A DNA stretch of 64,000 nucleotides from Gemmatimonadaceae bacterium (GCA_035533755.1 DATLTC010000099.1:1-64000), one strand, 5' to 3'; counted from the first letter of the stretch, positions 15,717 through 25,955 are shown. Translations and numbers: made by a program. The notes: generated by a model not told the origin, from the letters alone.

Positions 15717-18017
15717 TTGCTGACCCGGAATCGACCCCGCACGATCGCCGACTCGCTGTACCTGGCCGCGCTGGCGCTGGCCCTTGCCGCCGCGCCCGCC
15801 GCGGCGCAGACCATCTCCGGCACCGTCCAGAGCGCGGGGCATCCGATCGTCGGCGCCATGGTGCGGCTGCTGGAGCTCGACCGCATCGAACGCACGGGGG
15901 CGCGCGGCAACTTCCAGTTCGTCGACGTCCCCGCGGGCACCTACCGGATCTTCGTGGGCGTGACCGGATACGCGTCGGCCACCGACACGGTGCGGGTGGC
16001 CGGCCGCGCCGCCTCGGCGTCGTTCGATCTCAAGCCGTCGGCCATCCCGCTGGAGGAGATCGTCGTCTCGGCGTCCCCCACGGCGCGGCCGGCCGACGAG
16101 CAGTACCAGTCCGCGGAATCCAAGGGGCGACTGGACTTCGACAACAGCGCCGGCATGAGTTTCGCCGAGAAGCTGTCCGACCTGCCCGGCGTGACCGTGC
16201 GCGGCAACGGCTCGGCGCCGTCGCGCCCGATTCTGCGCGGTCTGGGCGACAACGAGGTGCTGATTCTGGAGAACGGGCTGCGCATGGGCGACATCGCCAC
16301 CTACGATCCGGCGCACGCCACGCCGATCGACGCGATGGCCATCGCGCAGGTGGACGTGGTGCGCGGGCCGGCCACCATCCTCTACGGCCCCAACACGATC
16401 GGCGGGCTGGTGAATGTGATCACCAACCTCGTGCCCACGGCCTCGGATCATCCGATGTCGGGCACCGTGGCCATCGAGGGGAACAGCGTGAGCAATGAGT
16501 ATTCCGGTTACGTCAACAACATCTACACCAACGGCAATTCGGCGTTCCGGATCTCGGCCGGCGGGCTGCACTCGGGCGACATCGGCATCCCGGCGGGCAC
16601 GTACACCGATCCCGGCACCGGCGCCCAGTTCGCGCTCACCCGCATTCCGCAGTCGGACAATCGCAGCAGCGAGGGCGGGCTGGGCTACTCGTACCAGGGC
16701 GAGTTCGGCATGGTGGGCATCGGCGCCAACCATTACGAGATGAACTACGGCATTCCCGGCGTGCCGCCGAACGCCGACTGGCTCAACGTGCCGCCCACCA
16801 CGTCGCGCATCTCGCAGCAGCGCAACACGGTGGAGTTCCGCAGCCTGTTCAACATCGGGAGTGCGTGGTTCCAGCGCGTGAAGCTCGACGCGAGCTACAA
16901 CGACTACAACCACTCCGAGTTCCCCACGGCGCAGGATTCCACCGGCGTGTCCGATCCGCAGGCCAACCACTTCCACAAGCAGGAATTCAACGCCGTGCTG
17001 CAGTTCCAGCAGAAGCAGTACGGCAAGTTGAGCGGCACGCTGGGCCTCTGGTCGGACATCCAGAACCTGACCATCGAGGGCGACCAGCCGCTGGGGCCCA
17101 ACTCGGTGACCACGGGCCTGGCCGGCTACGCGTACGAGGAGTATCGCGCGGCGTCCAACACGCGCCTGCAGGCCGGGGTGCGATTCGACTACAACAAGAT
17201 CCAGACCAATCCCTACGCGCAGTCCACCGATACGGTGTTCCAGACGTTGAACGAATCGCGGCTCTCGAATGCCGTCACGGCCTCGGTGGGCGCGATCCAG
17301 CAGTTCACGCCGGAGATCCTGGGCTCGTTCAGCGTGGCGCGTTCGTTCCGCGCCCCCACCGTGCAGGAGCTGTTCGCCAACGGGCTCGACGCGGCCAGCG
17401 GGACGTACTCGGTGGGCACGGCGAGCCTGGGCCCGGAGAACGGGCTCGGCGTGGACGCGTCGCTCAAGGGCGACTTCGGCGGCGCCAAGTTCGAATTCAC
17501 GCCGTACGTGAATTTCATCGACCACTACATCTACGGATTCTTGCGCGGCGACACGATCCAGGACTTCCCGGTGCGCCAGTTCTCGGCCACCAATGCGCGA
17601 CTGGCGGGGTTCGAGGCGAGCATGGTGGTGCAGCCGGCGCCGTACCTGGCGCTGCGGGCGAGTTCCGACTACGTGAACGCGCAGGATACCAAGCTCGACG
17701 TGCCGCTGCCGTTCATCCCGCCGCTGCGCGGACTCCTGCGAGCCACGTACCAGGATCAGAAATACATGGGGATGGTGGAGGTGCGCGGCGCGGCCGCGCA
17801 GACCCGCCTGGGCGACGGCGACACGCCCACGGCCGGTTACACCCTCATGAACCTCGGCGTGGGCATGCGCATCGTGCACCAGGGGCTGGTGTCGGAGATC
17901 AGCCTGCACTGCGACAACGCGTTCAACACGGTGTACCGCGACAATCTGTCGGTGATCAAGGACTTCGTGCCGCAGCCCGGGCGCGGGTTCCGGATCAACT
18001 ACCAACTGTTGTACTAG
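15717..18017 (+). CDS. TonB-dependent outer-membrane receptor, ZnuD-like
   Basis: The 766-residue protein uses a TTG start at 15717 with AGGAG 7 nt upstream. A signal peptide ends AAAQ near 31. A carboxypeptidase-regulatory-like domain follows at about 33-105, then the plug at about 125-235 (GVTVRGNGSAPSRPILRGLG, then VVRGPATILYGPNTIGG) and a beta-barrel ending in GFRINYQLLY with a terminal aromatic. The plug sequence and the barrel stretch VQELFANGLDAASGTYSVG resemble the neisserial zinc receptor ZnuD. A loop contains NHFHKQ, a possible metal-binding cluster. Substrate remains uncertain, with zinc or another metal chelate the first guess. It converges with the sprA-like gene. Confidence 0.85.
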   Translation: MLTRNRPRTIADSLYLAALALALAAAPAAAQTISGTVQSAGHPIVGAMVRLLELDRIERTGARGNFQFVDVPAGTYRIFVGVTGYASATDTVRVAGRAASASFDLKPSAIPLEEIVVSASPTARPADEQYQSAESKGRLDFDNSAGMSFAEKLSDLPGVTVRGNGSAPSRPILRGLGDNEVLILENGLRMGDIATYDPAHATPIDAMAIAQVDVVRGPATILYGPNTIGGLVNVITNLVPTASDHPMSGTVAIEGNSVSNEYSGYVNNIYTNGNSAFRISAGGLHSGDIGIPAGTYTDPGTGAQFALTRIPQSDNRSSEGGLGYSYQGEFGMVGIGANHYEMNYGIPGVPPNADWLNVPPTTSRISQQRNTVEFRSLFNIGSAWFQRVKLDASYNDYNHSEFPTAQDSTGVSDPQANHFHKQEFNAVLQFQQKQYGKLSGTLGLWSDIQNLTIEGDQPLGPNSVTTGLAGYAYEEYRAASNTRLQAGVRFDYNKIQTNPYAQSTDTVFQTLNESRLSNAVTASVGAIQQFTPEILGSFSVARSFRAPTVQELFANGLDAASGTYSVGTASLGPENGLGVDASLKGDFGGAKFEFTPYVNFIDHYIYGFLRGDTIQDFPVRQFSATNARLAGFEASMVVQPAPYLALRASSDYVNAQDTKLDVPLPFIPPLRGLLRATYQDQKYMGMVEVRGAAAQTRLGDGDTPTAGYTLMNLGVGMRIVHQGLVSEISLHCDNAFNTVYRDNLSVIKDFVPQPGRGFRINYQLLY

Positions 18018-18033
18018 AACCCGGTAGTCGCCG

Positions 18034-18058
18034 GCGGGCCGCTACCGCAGCGGCCCGC
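18034..18058. terminator. Hairpin between the TonB receptor and the sprA-like gene
   Basis: GCGGGCCGCT and AGCGGCCCGC form a perfect 10-bp stem with a 5-nt loop. It lies 17 nt after the receptor stop and overlaps the last codons of the convergent sprA-like gene. There is no T-run, so a terminator role is suggested mainly by position. Confidence 0.4.
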
Positions 18059-21000
18059 TGGCAAACTGGATCTGCAGGATCGTGGACAGCACGAACTGGT
18101 TCAGCCGCCGGTTGAGGTTGTTGTCGTACGTGATGACGCGCGACAGCTGGAAGGTGAACTGCATGTTCTCCGACAGTTCGGTGTCGGCGTTGAGGTTGAT
18201 GGCCGACCGCCCGTTGTCGATGAGCCGGCTGGACTGTCCGCCGCTGTCGGCGAACACGTAGCTCAGGGTGCGGCTCTGCTGCAGGCCGAACCGCGCCCGC
18301 ACGTCGTTCTTGAGCCCCAGCCCCCACGACTTCGGGATCCGGAACGACCGCCCCACGTCCACGTTCACGTCCTCGGTGTGGCCGCGGGCGAAGCTTCCCG
18401 GCAGCGAGTCGATGCGCTGGGTGAGCGTGTAGCCGGCGCCCGTGCTCAACCCGCCGAACCCCCAGGTGACGCGTCCGCTCACGGGATAGGCGTACACCCA
18501 GGCGCGGCGGAGGTCGGGCGCCGAGGTGTCGAGTGCCGAGAGCAGCGATGCCGTGGCCAGCGACCGCGTGTAGCCCGCCGTGGCGTCCACCCCCGTCACC
18601 ATCGCCGTGAGCGGACCGGGCCGCCAGTTCCACCGCACGTTGAAGTCGGGGAACGTGGTGGTGAGGCCCTGCACCTGGGACTGCGTGTTGTCCAGCCGGA
18701 GCACCCAGTTGTTGTTGCTCGTGCGGCGGTACCGGTTGACCACGGTGACGCCCAGCGGCAGGTAGAACGCGTTGTTGGCGCTCCAGGTACCGGTGAATCC
18801 GGCGGTGGACGCCGGCGCGCCGTTCACGTAGCGGTAACCGCCCACGTTGCCGAGGCCGAGTTGGAACCCGAGCGACGGATCGAACGGCGCGCCATCCAGC
18901 GCCGAAATGAGACTTCGCGAATAGGAGACGTCGATCGGCGAGAAGTAGCGCGTGACCCACTTGACGAGCGTCGTATCGCCGGAATACGCGGCGGCGGCCT
19001 TGCCGAGGTCCACCCCGAGCCCCAGCCCCATCGTCTGCGAGGCATTGATGCGGGCCGGCAACACGTACGCGCCGCTGCTGTCGGTGGGCAGCAGGAGCGA
19101 CGTGGAGTTGGGGTCGCGCAGCATGGTGTACTGGGTGCCGAAATCGAGGCGCGGACGCAGCCAGGGCGACAGCTCGGGCGCGAACGTGATCGCGCTCTGC
19201 ATGGTGCGCTGGCGTTCCATGCCCACGTCGACGCCGAACAGCCGCCGGCGCTCGGCGGTGGCGAGAATGGCCGGGGCGTTGGTGTCGCCGTACTGGCGCA
19301 GGTCGCGGAGGGAGAGCACGTCCCAGCGGGCGGTGAGCGCGTCGGTGGGGTGGAACTCGATGGACCCGCCGTTCCGCCAGAGCTGATCGAGGGCCAGCGA
19401 CAGCGTGGCCGAATCGCCGGCGGAGCTCGAGGGCGTGAGGAACGAGAACCGGCGGTCGTCGTTGTGGGTGATGCCGCTGGTGAGACGGAACTGCGTGGGC
19501 TCCCAGCGGAAGGCGCCCTGCTCGAGCGCCGTGACCGGTCCGCCCTGCAAGAACCCCGGGAGCGCCGAGAGCGAGGCGCGCATCCATCCCGGAAGCGGCG
19601 CGCGGCGGTCGCCGCCGTCGATCAGGTAGTCGAGCCCGAAGTCGAAGTGGCTGCTCGTGCCGCTGGCGTACTCGTCGCGCGAGTCGCCGGTGGTGAGCGT
19701 GGTGGTGGCGGCGAGGTGGTCGAGCAGGGGCGCGAGGGCGGCGTTGCCCATCGGCGTGCGGCGCCGCAGGACGAGCGTGTACGTGGTCACGGCGTCGTGC
19801 GGCGTGCGCAGCCCGGCGATGCCGGCGCCGGGCAGATCGGTGCCGGCCAGGAACTGCGGCGCCGAGCTGGAGATCACGCGGCTCACGGTGAGCGGCGCGG
19901 CCAGATTCCAGCGCGACGGGAGGAGCTTCTCCATGTGGAGCGTGCCGGCGATCTCGAGCGTGCGCTCGTCCTGGAACGACGGCTGCTCGCCGAGCTGCCG
20001 GAAGTTGGGGTCGCGCCGCATGTAGTTCATGCGCAGCTCGCCCACGTCGCCGGCCGTGAGCTCGGCGCCGATCTGGCCGGCGTAGCCGGTGGCGTTCACG
20101 GCGTTGGCCAGGCGGATGTCGTCCACCCAGAGCTCGAGCGTGTCGCCGGGCACGATGGAGGTGGGGCCGCCGCCCTGCGCCACGCGCATCATGCCCACGG
20201 CCATCTCCTGCACGGCGGCGAGATTGGGCGGGGTGACGCCGGGCTCGACGGTGTACACCATGTAGCCGCCGCTGCACGCGGCGTAGCGATGGTTCACGCC
20301 GCTGAGCGGCAGGCCCGAGGCCGCGATCATCGCCGAATCGACGCCGGTGCAGGCCAGTGAATCGGCGCCGCCGTGCAGGTACGCGTTCTGGAGCTGGCGC
20401 CGCAGGGCGTAGAAGCGTTGGAAGTCCACCTGCACTTCGGGCAACCAGGCGCTCTGCCCCTGCCCCGAGTTCACGGGGGTGCGGTACATGTAGAAGTTGT
20501 TCTCGTCGCGGCCCATCTTCACGTACATCTGCAGCTCGCCGTTGGCGCCCCAGCCGTGATTGCGGCCGCGGGCCCACAGGCGGAGTTGCTGATAACCCAT
20601 GAAGTTCTGCTGGCCGGCGGGGAACCGGTAATACGCCTCGGCGCGCCCGTAGAGCGGCAGGTCGCCGGCCAGGATGCGCAGCGACTGCTCGTTGATCTGG
20701 ACGGCGGTGGGCGCGTAGGCGGCGGCGCGCGTATCGGCCTGATTGATGATGCCGGGCGGCGACTGGTAGTACAGGCCGTTCACGGAGTCGCGGTCGGCGG
20801 TGCCGATGAGCGACGTGATGACGAACCCGCCGGCGCCCTGATTGCCGGCCACGCCGGCGATGGTCTGCTGGTTGCGGGTGATCCACGGCGCGCCCACCAG
20901 TTGCAGCCCGTCGATGGGGAGCTGCACGAACTGGTCGTCGGGGGTGCCGGCGCCGGACACGAGCGTGATGCGCAGGGCTTTCATGCGGCGGCGCTGCACG

Positions 21001-24000
21001 TCGTTGAGCGAGTCGCTGGGGGAGTTGAACGGGATGCGGACGAACACCCATTCCTTGCGCACGTCGGTGACCACGCCGCCGGTGGTGTCGGGGACGAGGG
21101 CCACGTTGCCCACGCGCGCGTAGGTGGAGGGGTCGCTCAGGTCCACCACATAGCGCAGGATGCCCTCGCTCTCGCGGTGGGCGCTGTCGAAGTTGAGCAC
21201 GCCGTTCTGGTCGATGTCCTCCTCGTCCAGCCGGTTGTTGTGCACGGTGCAGTTCACGTGGGTGTCGCCGAGCGGGAGGATGGCGCGGAACACGCCCTGG
21301 CAGGTGGCGAAGTTCTTCACCTTGCTCACGCCGCCGTTCGCGTCCACCACGACCAGCGAGTCGATGACGTCGCCCGGCAGCCCGGTGTCGTTGACGTCGA
21401 CGTTGAAGGCGCGGGTGAACGGATCGCGTTCGCTGTCCAGGTGGTCGAGGCCCTGGGCGCGCTTGCCCACGTACACGCTGTCCACGCCGCCGCCGGCGCG
21501 GGGGCGCAGGTACAGCGTCTCGGGCGCGAATGTATATGAATTCTCAGATACGTCGCCGACGTCGAAGATGAGCGACGGGTTGTGGCTGCGCCCCACGACG
21601 CTGGTGTCGACCAGGGTCCAGAACTCCAGGTACTCGGTGTTGGTGAGGTCGAGCCCGGTGGGGCTGAGCACGGTGCGGATGGACCGGAAGCGCCGGCCGG
21701 GCAGCGTATTGGCCACGTGCCACTGGTACGTGTCGGTGAGGCGGCTGAAGTCGCCGCCCACGTTCAGCGGGTAGAGCGTCATCCAGAGCATCGTCTCGGG
21801 GGCGGCGAATCCGCTCCCGCCCAGCGCCACGAGGGGATCGATGTCGGTGATGCTGTACACCACCGGCTTGCCGTCGGCGCCGGTGCCGTTGTTCTGCCAG
21901 GCCATGGTGGCCATGCGCGACGGATCGAGCGTGGACGCCAGGGGGGCGGGCAACCGGTTGCCCAGCGCCGGCAGGCTCGAGAAGTACCAGAGCCCGTCGG
22001 ACAGGTTCACGTTGATGCCGCCCGACCCCTCGAACGTCTCCACGTAGGCCTGCTGGTTGGCGCTGGCCTGCGGATGGCTGGCCGCGAGTTCGCCGGTGAT
22101 GGTGAGCCGGGCCGGCAGCTTGGGGTCGGCGAACGGCAGGCGCCGGAGCGCGCTCGACAGCGCCGGCAGGTTCCAGGCGAACTGCCCGTTCACGCCGGCG
22201 ACGAGCGACGCCGCCGGCTCGAAGCCCAGTTGCGGCCGCGTGAACGCCGACTGCTGCGACTGCGAGATGGCCGTGAAGTTGAGCACGCCGTGGCTGAGCG
22301 GCAGCGCCGAGGTGAGCCCGAAGATGTTGGTGGGCGTGGGCGCGAACAGCGGGTTCTCCTCGTACCGCACGCTCACCGTGCGCCGCCGCGTGAACAGCGT
22401 GTCGGGACGGAAGAAGGTGACGCGGCCCAGGTCGTAGTCCACGCGGTAGTCGATGTCGCGCGTGAGCGGCACGCCGTCGAGCAGGATGCGCTCCGAATTG
22501 CGCCGGATCTGCACCGAGCCGAGCACGATCGTGCCGCGGTCGGTGTTGTCCTGCGTCTGGTACTGCACGCGCAGGCGGTACACCGACGCCGGATGCTGGC
22601 TGGACGACACGAGGTAGTCGTCGGGCGTGGTATAGATGGCGTCGTTGCTGGGATTGCCGGCCGCCACGAGCCCCGAGTCGCGTTGGGCGAACGGGCGCAG
22701 CGACGGCATGAACAGGAAGTAGTCGTGGATGATCTTGGTGCTGCCGGCCAGCCGGGGATCGCCGGCGCCGGCGTTGAGGTTCAGGTTGGGATCGCTGGGC
22801 CGCGGCCAGAGCCGGTTCTCGACGTCGAACGACGCGCTGTTGTTGGCCTGGGCGAGCCCGAACATCTGCAGATACGTCTGGGCGGGACCGGCGAGGGGGC
22901 GCTCCTGGGTGCCGGTGCCGGCGAACACGTGGAGCTGCACCGACTGGCGCACCAGGTCCTCGCCGCCGATGCGGTACACCGAGCGGATCTCGCGGTCGAA
23001 GGCGGGCGAGGCCGGCCCCACGCTCGGGTCCCACACCAGGTTCGCGTACTGGTCGGCCGCCCTGGCCTGCAGGTCGGGCGTGCCGCCGGTGGTGGTCCAC
23101 ACCGTGTCGCGGCCGTTGATGCGCACCTCGTAGGCCACCACCAGCCGTTCGTTGGTGGGGTTGAGCGGCCGCACGAGCGCGAACCAGAGCTGCGACGGGT
23201 CCAGGTAGTAGTCCACCCCTTCGCGCAGCAGGTCGTACGTCTGGCGCGACGGCGAGGGGTCGCCGAGCAGGCGGAACCGCGGCCCGTTGGGGTTCTGCGG
23301 CTGGGTACCGTACTGCAGTCGGTACAGGAACACGCGCACCGGGCGCAGGGTGTCGGGCAGCGCCGCCGCGGCGCGCATCAACTGCCCGCGGTCGAGCAGG
23401 TCGATGTTGGGATACTGGCCCTTGAACAGGCGCGGATCGACGGTGAAGAAGAACCGCCGCGCCTCCACCTGCCAGTCGGCGATGTCGAGCCGCCCCTTGG
23501 AGTAGGTGCTGTCGCCGATGAAGAAGTCGCGGTCCTGCACCACGTTGCCTTTCTGCTGGGCGGCGATGGCGCGGATGTCGAGCGGCCCGATGTGGGCGAT
23601 GGCCTGCAGGCCGTAGTTTCCGCTGGGGATGCCCGAGGTGATGAATCGCGACGGCGGCGCGTCGAACGACACGTTGCCCACCTGGAGCTGCTCCAGGGCC
23701 TGGCCCGGCTTGCCGCTATAAACCAGCGATATGTTGTTGGAGGCGTCGAATTCCCGCTGCGAGTCGTAGTCCACGTTCACGTGGACCCGGTTGGCCACCG
23801 TGCCCGTGCTCTTGACCGAGAACTGGAAGTCGAAGTTGGGCGCGAACGTGCCGTTGCAGGCGAGGCCCGGGTTGTAGTATTGACTGAAGTTGCACCGCTC
23901 GTTGACGTCGCGCTCCGTCTTCGCCTCGATCCGGGCCCCGAACTGGAGGTTGAGGTCGCTGCCCGGCCCGAACAGGTTGCGGGGGATGGAATCGGTGTCG

Positions 24001-24158
24001 GCGGCGGTGCGGGGCACCAGTTGGAACGAGTCGCCGCGCATGACCACGCGGGGAAACGGCGGGATGGACGCCCGAACGGCGCTCGGCTCCGGGCGCTGGG
24101 CGAGGGCCAGCGCGGGAAGCAGGAGCAAGGAAGCGGCGAGGAGGCGAGAGGCGCGCAC
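18042..24158 (-). CDS. sprA: SprA/Sov-like giant outer-membrane protein (type IX secretion translocon homologue)
   Basis: The frame encodes about 2,038 residues from a GTG at 24158 directly before a signal peptide (RASRLLAASLLLLPALALAQ). A GTG at 24188 is an alternative. The sequence is rich in alternating beta-barrel strands throughout. It carries SprA landmarks: a YVETFEGSGGINVNL segment near residue 706 and a TEYLEFWTLVD segment near 839 followed by SLIFDVGDVSEN. In Bacteroidota SprA/Sov forms the outer-membrane channel of type IX secretion and is usually about 2,400 residues. No other type IX gene is seen here. It is divergent from the lptF-lptG-mlaE-mlaD operon. Family assignment is good; function in this organism is inferred. 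Confidence 0.8.
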   Translation of the reverse strand: MRASRLLAASLLLLPALALAQRPEPSAVRASIPPFPRVVMRGDSFQLVPRTAADTDSIPRNLFGPGSDLNLQFGARIEAKTERDVNERCNFSQYYNPGLACNGTFAPNFDFQFSVKSTGTVANRVHVNVDYDSQREFDASNNISLVYSGKPGQALEQLQVGNVSFDAPPSRFITSGIPSGNYGLQAIAHIGPLDIRAIAAQQKGNVVQDRDFFIGDSTYSKGRLDIADWQVEARRFFFTVDPRLFKGQYPNIDLLDRGQLMRAAAALPDTLRPVRVFLYRLQYGTQPQNPNGPRFRLLGDPSPSRQTYDLLREGVDYYLDPSQLWFALVRPLNPTNERLVVAYEVRINGRDTVWTTTGGTPDLQARAADQYANLVWDPSVGPASPAFDREIRSVYRIGGEDLVRQSVQLHVFAGTGTQERPLAGPAQTYLQMFGLAQANNSASFDVENRLWPRPSDPNLNLNAGAGDPRLAGSTKIIHDYFLFMPSLRPFAQRDSGLVAAGNPSNDAIYTTPDDYLVSSSQHPASVYRLRVQYQTQDNTDRGTIVLGSVQIRRNSERILLDGVPLTRDIDYRVDYDLGRVTFFRPDTLFTRRRTVSVRYEENPLFAPTPTNIFGLTSALPLSHGVLNFTAISQSQQSAFTRPQLGFEPAASLVAGVNGQFAWNLPALSSALRRLPFADPKLPARLTITGELAASHPQASANQQAYVETFEGSGGINVNLSDGLWYFSSLPALGNRLPAPLASTLDPSRMATMAWQNNGTGADGKPVVYSITDIDPLVALGGSGFAAPETMLWMTLYPLNVGGDFSRLTDTYQWHVANTLPGRRFRSIRTVLSPTGLDLTNTEYLEFWTLVDTSVVGRSHNPSLIFDVGDVSENSYTFAPETLYLRPRAGGGVDSVYVGKRAQGLDHLDSERDPFTRAFNVDVNDTGLPGDVIDSLVVVDANGGVSKVKNFATCQGVFRAILPLGDTHVNCTVHNNRLDEEDIDQNGVLNFDSAHRESEGILRYVVDLSDPSTYARVGNVALVPDTTGGVVTDVRKEWVFVRIPFNSPSDSLNDVQRRRMKALRITLVSGAGTPDDQFVQLPIDGLQLVGAPWITRNQQTIAGVAGNQGAGGFVITSLIGTADRDSVNGLYYQSPPGIINQADTRAAAYAPTAVQINEQSLRILAGDLPLYGRAEAYYRFPAGQQNFMGYQQLRLWARGRNHGWGANGELQMYVKMGRDENNFYMYRTPVNSGQGQSAWLPEVQVDFQRFYALRRQLQNAYLHGGADSLACTGVDSAMIAASGLPLSGVNHRYAACSGGYMVYTVEPGVTPPNLAAVQEMAVGMMRVAQGGGPTSIVPGDTLELWVDDIRLANAVNATGYAGQIGAELTAGDVGELRMNYMRRDPNFRQLGEQPSFQDERTLEIAGTLHMEKLLPSRWNLAAPLTVSRVISSSAPQFLAGTDLPGAGIAGLRTPHDAVTTYTLVLRRRTPMGNAALAPLLDHLAATTTLTTGDSRDEYASGTSSHFDFGLDYLIDGGDRRAPLPGWMRASLSALPGFLQGGPVTALEQGAFRWEPTQFRLTSGITHNDDRRFSFLTPSSSAGDSATLSLALDQLWRNGGSIEFHPTDALTARWDVLSLRDLRQYGDTNAPAILATAERRRLFGVDVGMERQRTMQSAITFAPELSPWLRPRLDFGTQYTMLRDPNSTSLLLPTDSSGAYVLPARINASQTMGLGLGVDLGKAAAAYSGDTTLVKWVTRYFSPIDVSYSRSLISALDGAPFDPSLGFQLGLGNVGGYRYVNGAPASTAGFTGTWSANNAFYLPLGVTVVNRYRRTSNNNWVLRLDNTQSQVQGLTTTFPDFNVRWNWRPGPLTAMVTGVDATAGYTRSLATASLLSALDTSAPDLRRAWVYAYPVSGRVTWGFGGLSTGAGYTLTQRIDSLPGSFARGHTEDVNVDVGRSFRIPKSWGLGLKNDVRARFGLQQSRTLSYVFADSGGQSSRLIDNGRSAINLNADTELSENMQFTFQLSRVITYDNNLNRRLNQFVLSTILQIQFASGPLR

Positions 24159-24344
24159 CAAACCCGAGACGAGGGGGTATGACGCCACCGGCAGACCTGA
24201 GGCGCGTCGGCCGTCCTTCGGCGAGTCGGTCCCTGAGACCTTGAATTTGATAGGTCGGCGGGTGGAATATACAGCTAGTGCGACGGCCCACAACCCGGTG
24301 GGAGACTTGAAGTTCCACAGCCGCTGAGGCGCGACCAAGGAATC

Positions 24345-25955
24345 GTGAAGATTCTTACCAAGTACGTGCTTAAAGAGCACGTCGGGCCGTTTGTTTTCGC
24401 CCTCACGTCCCTCACGTCGCTGATGCTGCTGCAGTACATCGGCAAGCGGCTGGGCGAGTTGGTGGGCAAGGGTCTGCCCTGGCGCGTGCTCGCCGAGTTC
24501 TTCGTGCTCACGGTGCCGTTCACCGTGGCAATGACGCTGCCGATGGCGGTGCTCGTGGCCGTGCTCTACGCGTACAGCCGGCTGGCATCGGAGAACGAGA
24601 TCACGGCGATGCGCGCCAACGGCCTCAACATGCGGTCGCTGCTGCTGCCGACGCTGGCGGCGGGGGCCGTGGTGGCGCTGATCATGCTGGTGTTCAACGA
24701 TCAGGTCCTGTCGCGCGCCAACCACCAGCTGGCGGTGCTCTCCACCGACATCGCGCGCACCAAGCCCAGCTTCGCCCTCAAGGAACAGATCATCAATCCG
24801 GTGGTGGAGCAGAAGCTCTATTTGCGGGCGTCGCACATCGACCGCGGCTCGCAGCACATGACGGGCGTGACGATCTGGGACCTGACCGACCCGCAGCACC
24901 GCCGCACGATCTACGCCGACAGCGGCACGCTGGGCGTGGCCGAGAACCGCACCGACCTGGTCATGCACCTGTACGACGGCATGATGCTGGAGGTGCCGAC
25001 CCTGCAACCGGAACAGTTCACGCGCCTGTTCTACAAGCGCGACCTGCTGCGCGTGCGCAACGTGACCAACTCGTTCGAGGCGTCGGATGCCGACTCGGCG
25101 GCCAAGAGCGACCGCGAGATGACGGTGTGCGAGATGCAGGCGGCGTTCGCCGACGCCGACTTCCGCTGGCGGTCGGCGGCGTACGATCTGGCGTACGCGC
25201 AGGCCAAGATGCTCACCGCCAAGGGCGCCACGAACGTGAAGTACCCGGTGGCGCCGGTGCGCAACAATCCGTGGGGGCTGGGACGCCTCTACTGCGGCCT
25301 GCTCAGCCGCTTCTTCAGCGTGAAGAAGCTCCAGGCGGCGCCGGTGTCCGCGGTCGAGCTGGCGCTGTTGGCGCCGCAGGCGCAGGCCCAGGCCACGGTG
25401 CAGGCGCCGCCGCCGCGCGTGCCGCCGTCGGCGGGGGGGACGCCGGCGCCGTCGGCGGGGGCCGGACAGCCGCCGGCCATGCAGGCCCCGCCGGGGGTGA
25501 ACTACGGCGAATCGCAGGTGACGCTGCAGTCCGAGGAGGAGGCCGCCGTGTCGCGCGAGAAGATCGACCGGTACATGCGCCTCCGCTACGACATCGAGAT
25601 CCAGAAGAAGTTCTCGCTGGCGGCCGCGTGCATGATCTTCGTGCTCCTCGGCCCGCCGATCGCGCTGCGCTTTCCGCGCGGCGGCGTGGGGTTGGTGATC
25701 GGCGTGAGCTTCTCGGTGTTCGCGCTGTACTACGTGGGGCTCATCGGGGGCGAGACGCTGGCCGACAGCGAGTTCATCTCGCCCTTCTGGGCCATGTGGG
25801 GCGCCAACATCCTGCTGCTGGCCGTGGGCCTGAGCATGGTCTCGCGCATGAACAAGGTGTCGGGCGGCACGCGCGGCGGCGACTGGACCGAGGTGCGCGA
25901 GGCGTTCCGTCAGTTCGCGAGGCGGGTGACGCGCCGCCCCCGGGGGCGCGCCTGA
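24345..25955 (+). CDS. lptF: LptF-type LPS export permease with a long Pro/Ala-rich insert
   Basis: A 536-residue YjgP/YjgQ permease with a GTG start preceded by AAGG. An N-terminal pair of helices (about 10-80) and a third near 100-120 lead to the periplasmic jellyroll domain. C-terminal helices occupy about 425-510. With LptG and the ATPase LptB, the family extracts lipopolysaccharide from the inner membrane. It is well above the usual 360-400 residues because of an insert at about 280-420. That insert contains a low-complexity stretch (about 345-390) rich in Pro, Ala and Gln. The stop overlaps the lptG start (TGATG). lptB is not in the window. Confidence 0.88.
   Translation: MKILTKYVLKEHVGPFVFALTSLTSLMLLQYIGKRLGELVGKGLPWRVLAEFFVLTVPFTVAMTLPMAVLVAVLYAYSRLASENEITAMRANGLNMRSLLLPTLAAGAVVALIMLVFNDQVLSRANHQLAVLSTDIARTKPSFALKEQIINPVVEQKLYLRASHIDRGSQHMTGVTIWDLTDPQHRRTIYADSGTLGVAENRTDLVMHLYDGMMLEVPTLQPEQFTRLFYKRDLLRVRNVTNSFEASDADSAAKSDREMTVCEMQAAFADADFRWRSAAYDLAYAQAKMLTAKGATNVKYPVAPVRNNPWGLGRLYCGLLSRFFSVKKLQAAPVSAVELALLAPQAQAQATVQAPPPRVPPSAGGTPAPSAGAGQPPAMQAPPGVNYGESQVTLQSEEEAAVSREKIDRYMRLRYDIEIQKKFSLAAACMIFVLLGPPIALRFPRGGVGLVIGVSFSVFALYYVGLIGGETLADSEFISPFWAMWGANILLLAVGLSMVSRMNKVSGGTRGGDWTEVREAFRQFARRVTRRPRGRA

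Noticed and set aside
15552-18005. 817-codon frame opposite the TonB receptor
   Set aside because: Antisense shadow; the receptor frame has a signal peptide, plug and barrel motifs.
21582-24182. 866-codon frame opposite the sprA-like gene
   Set aside because: Antisense shadow with repetitive Arg/Val/Gly composition.
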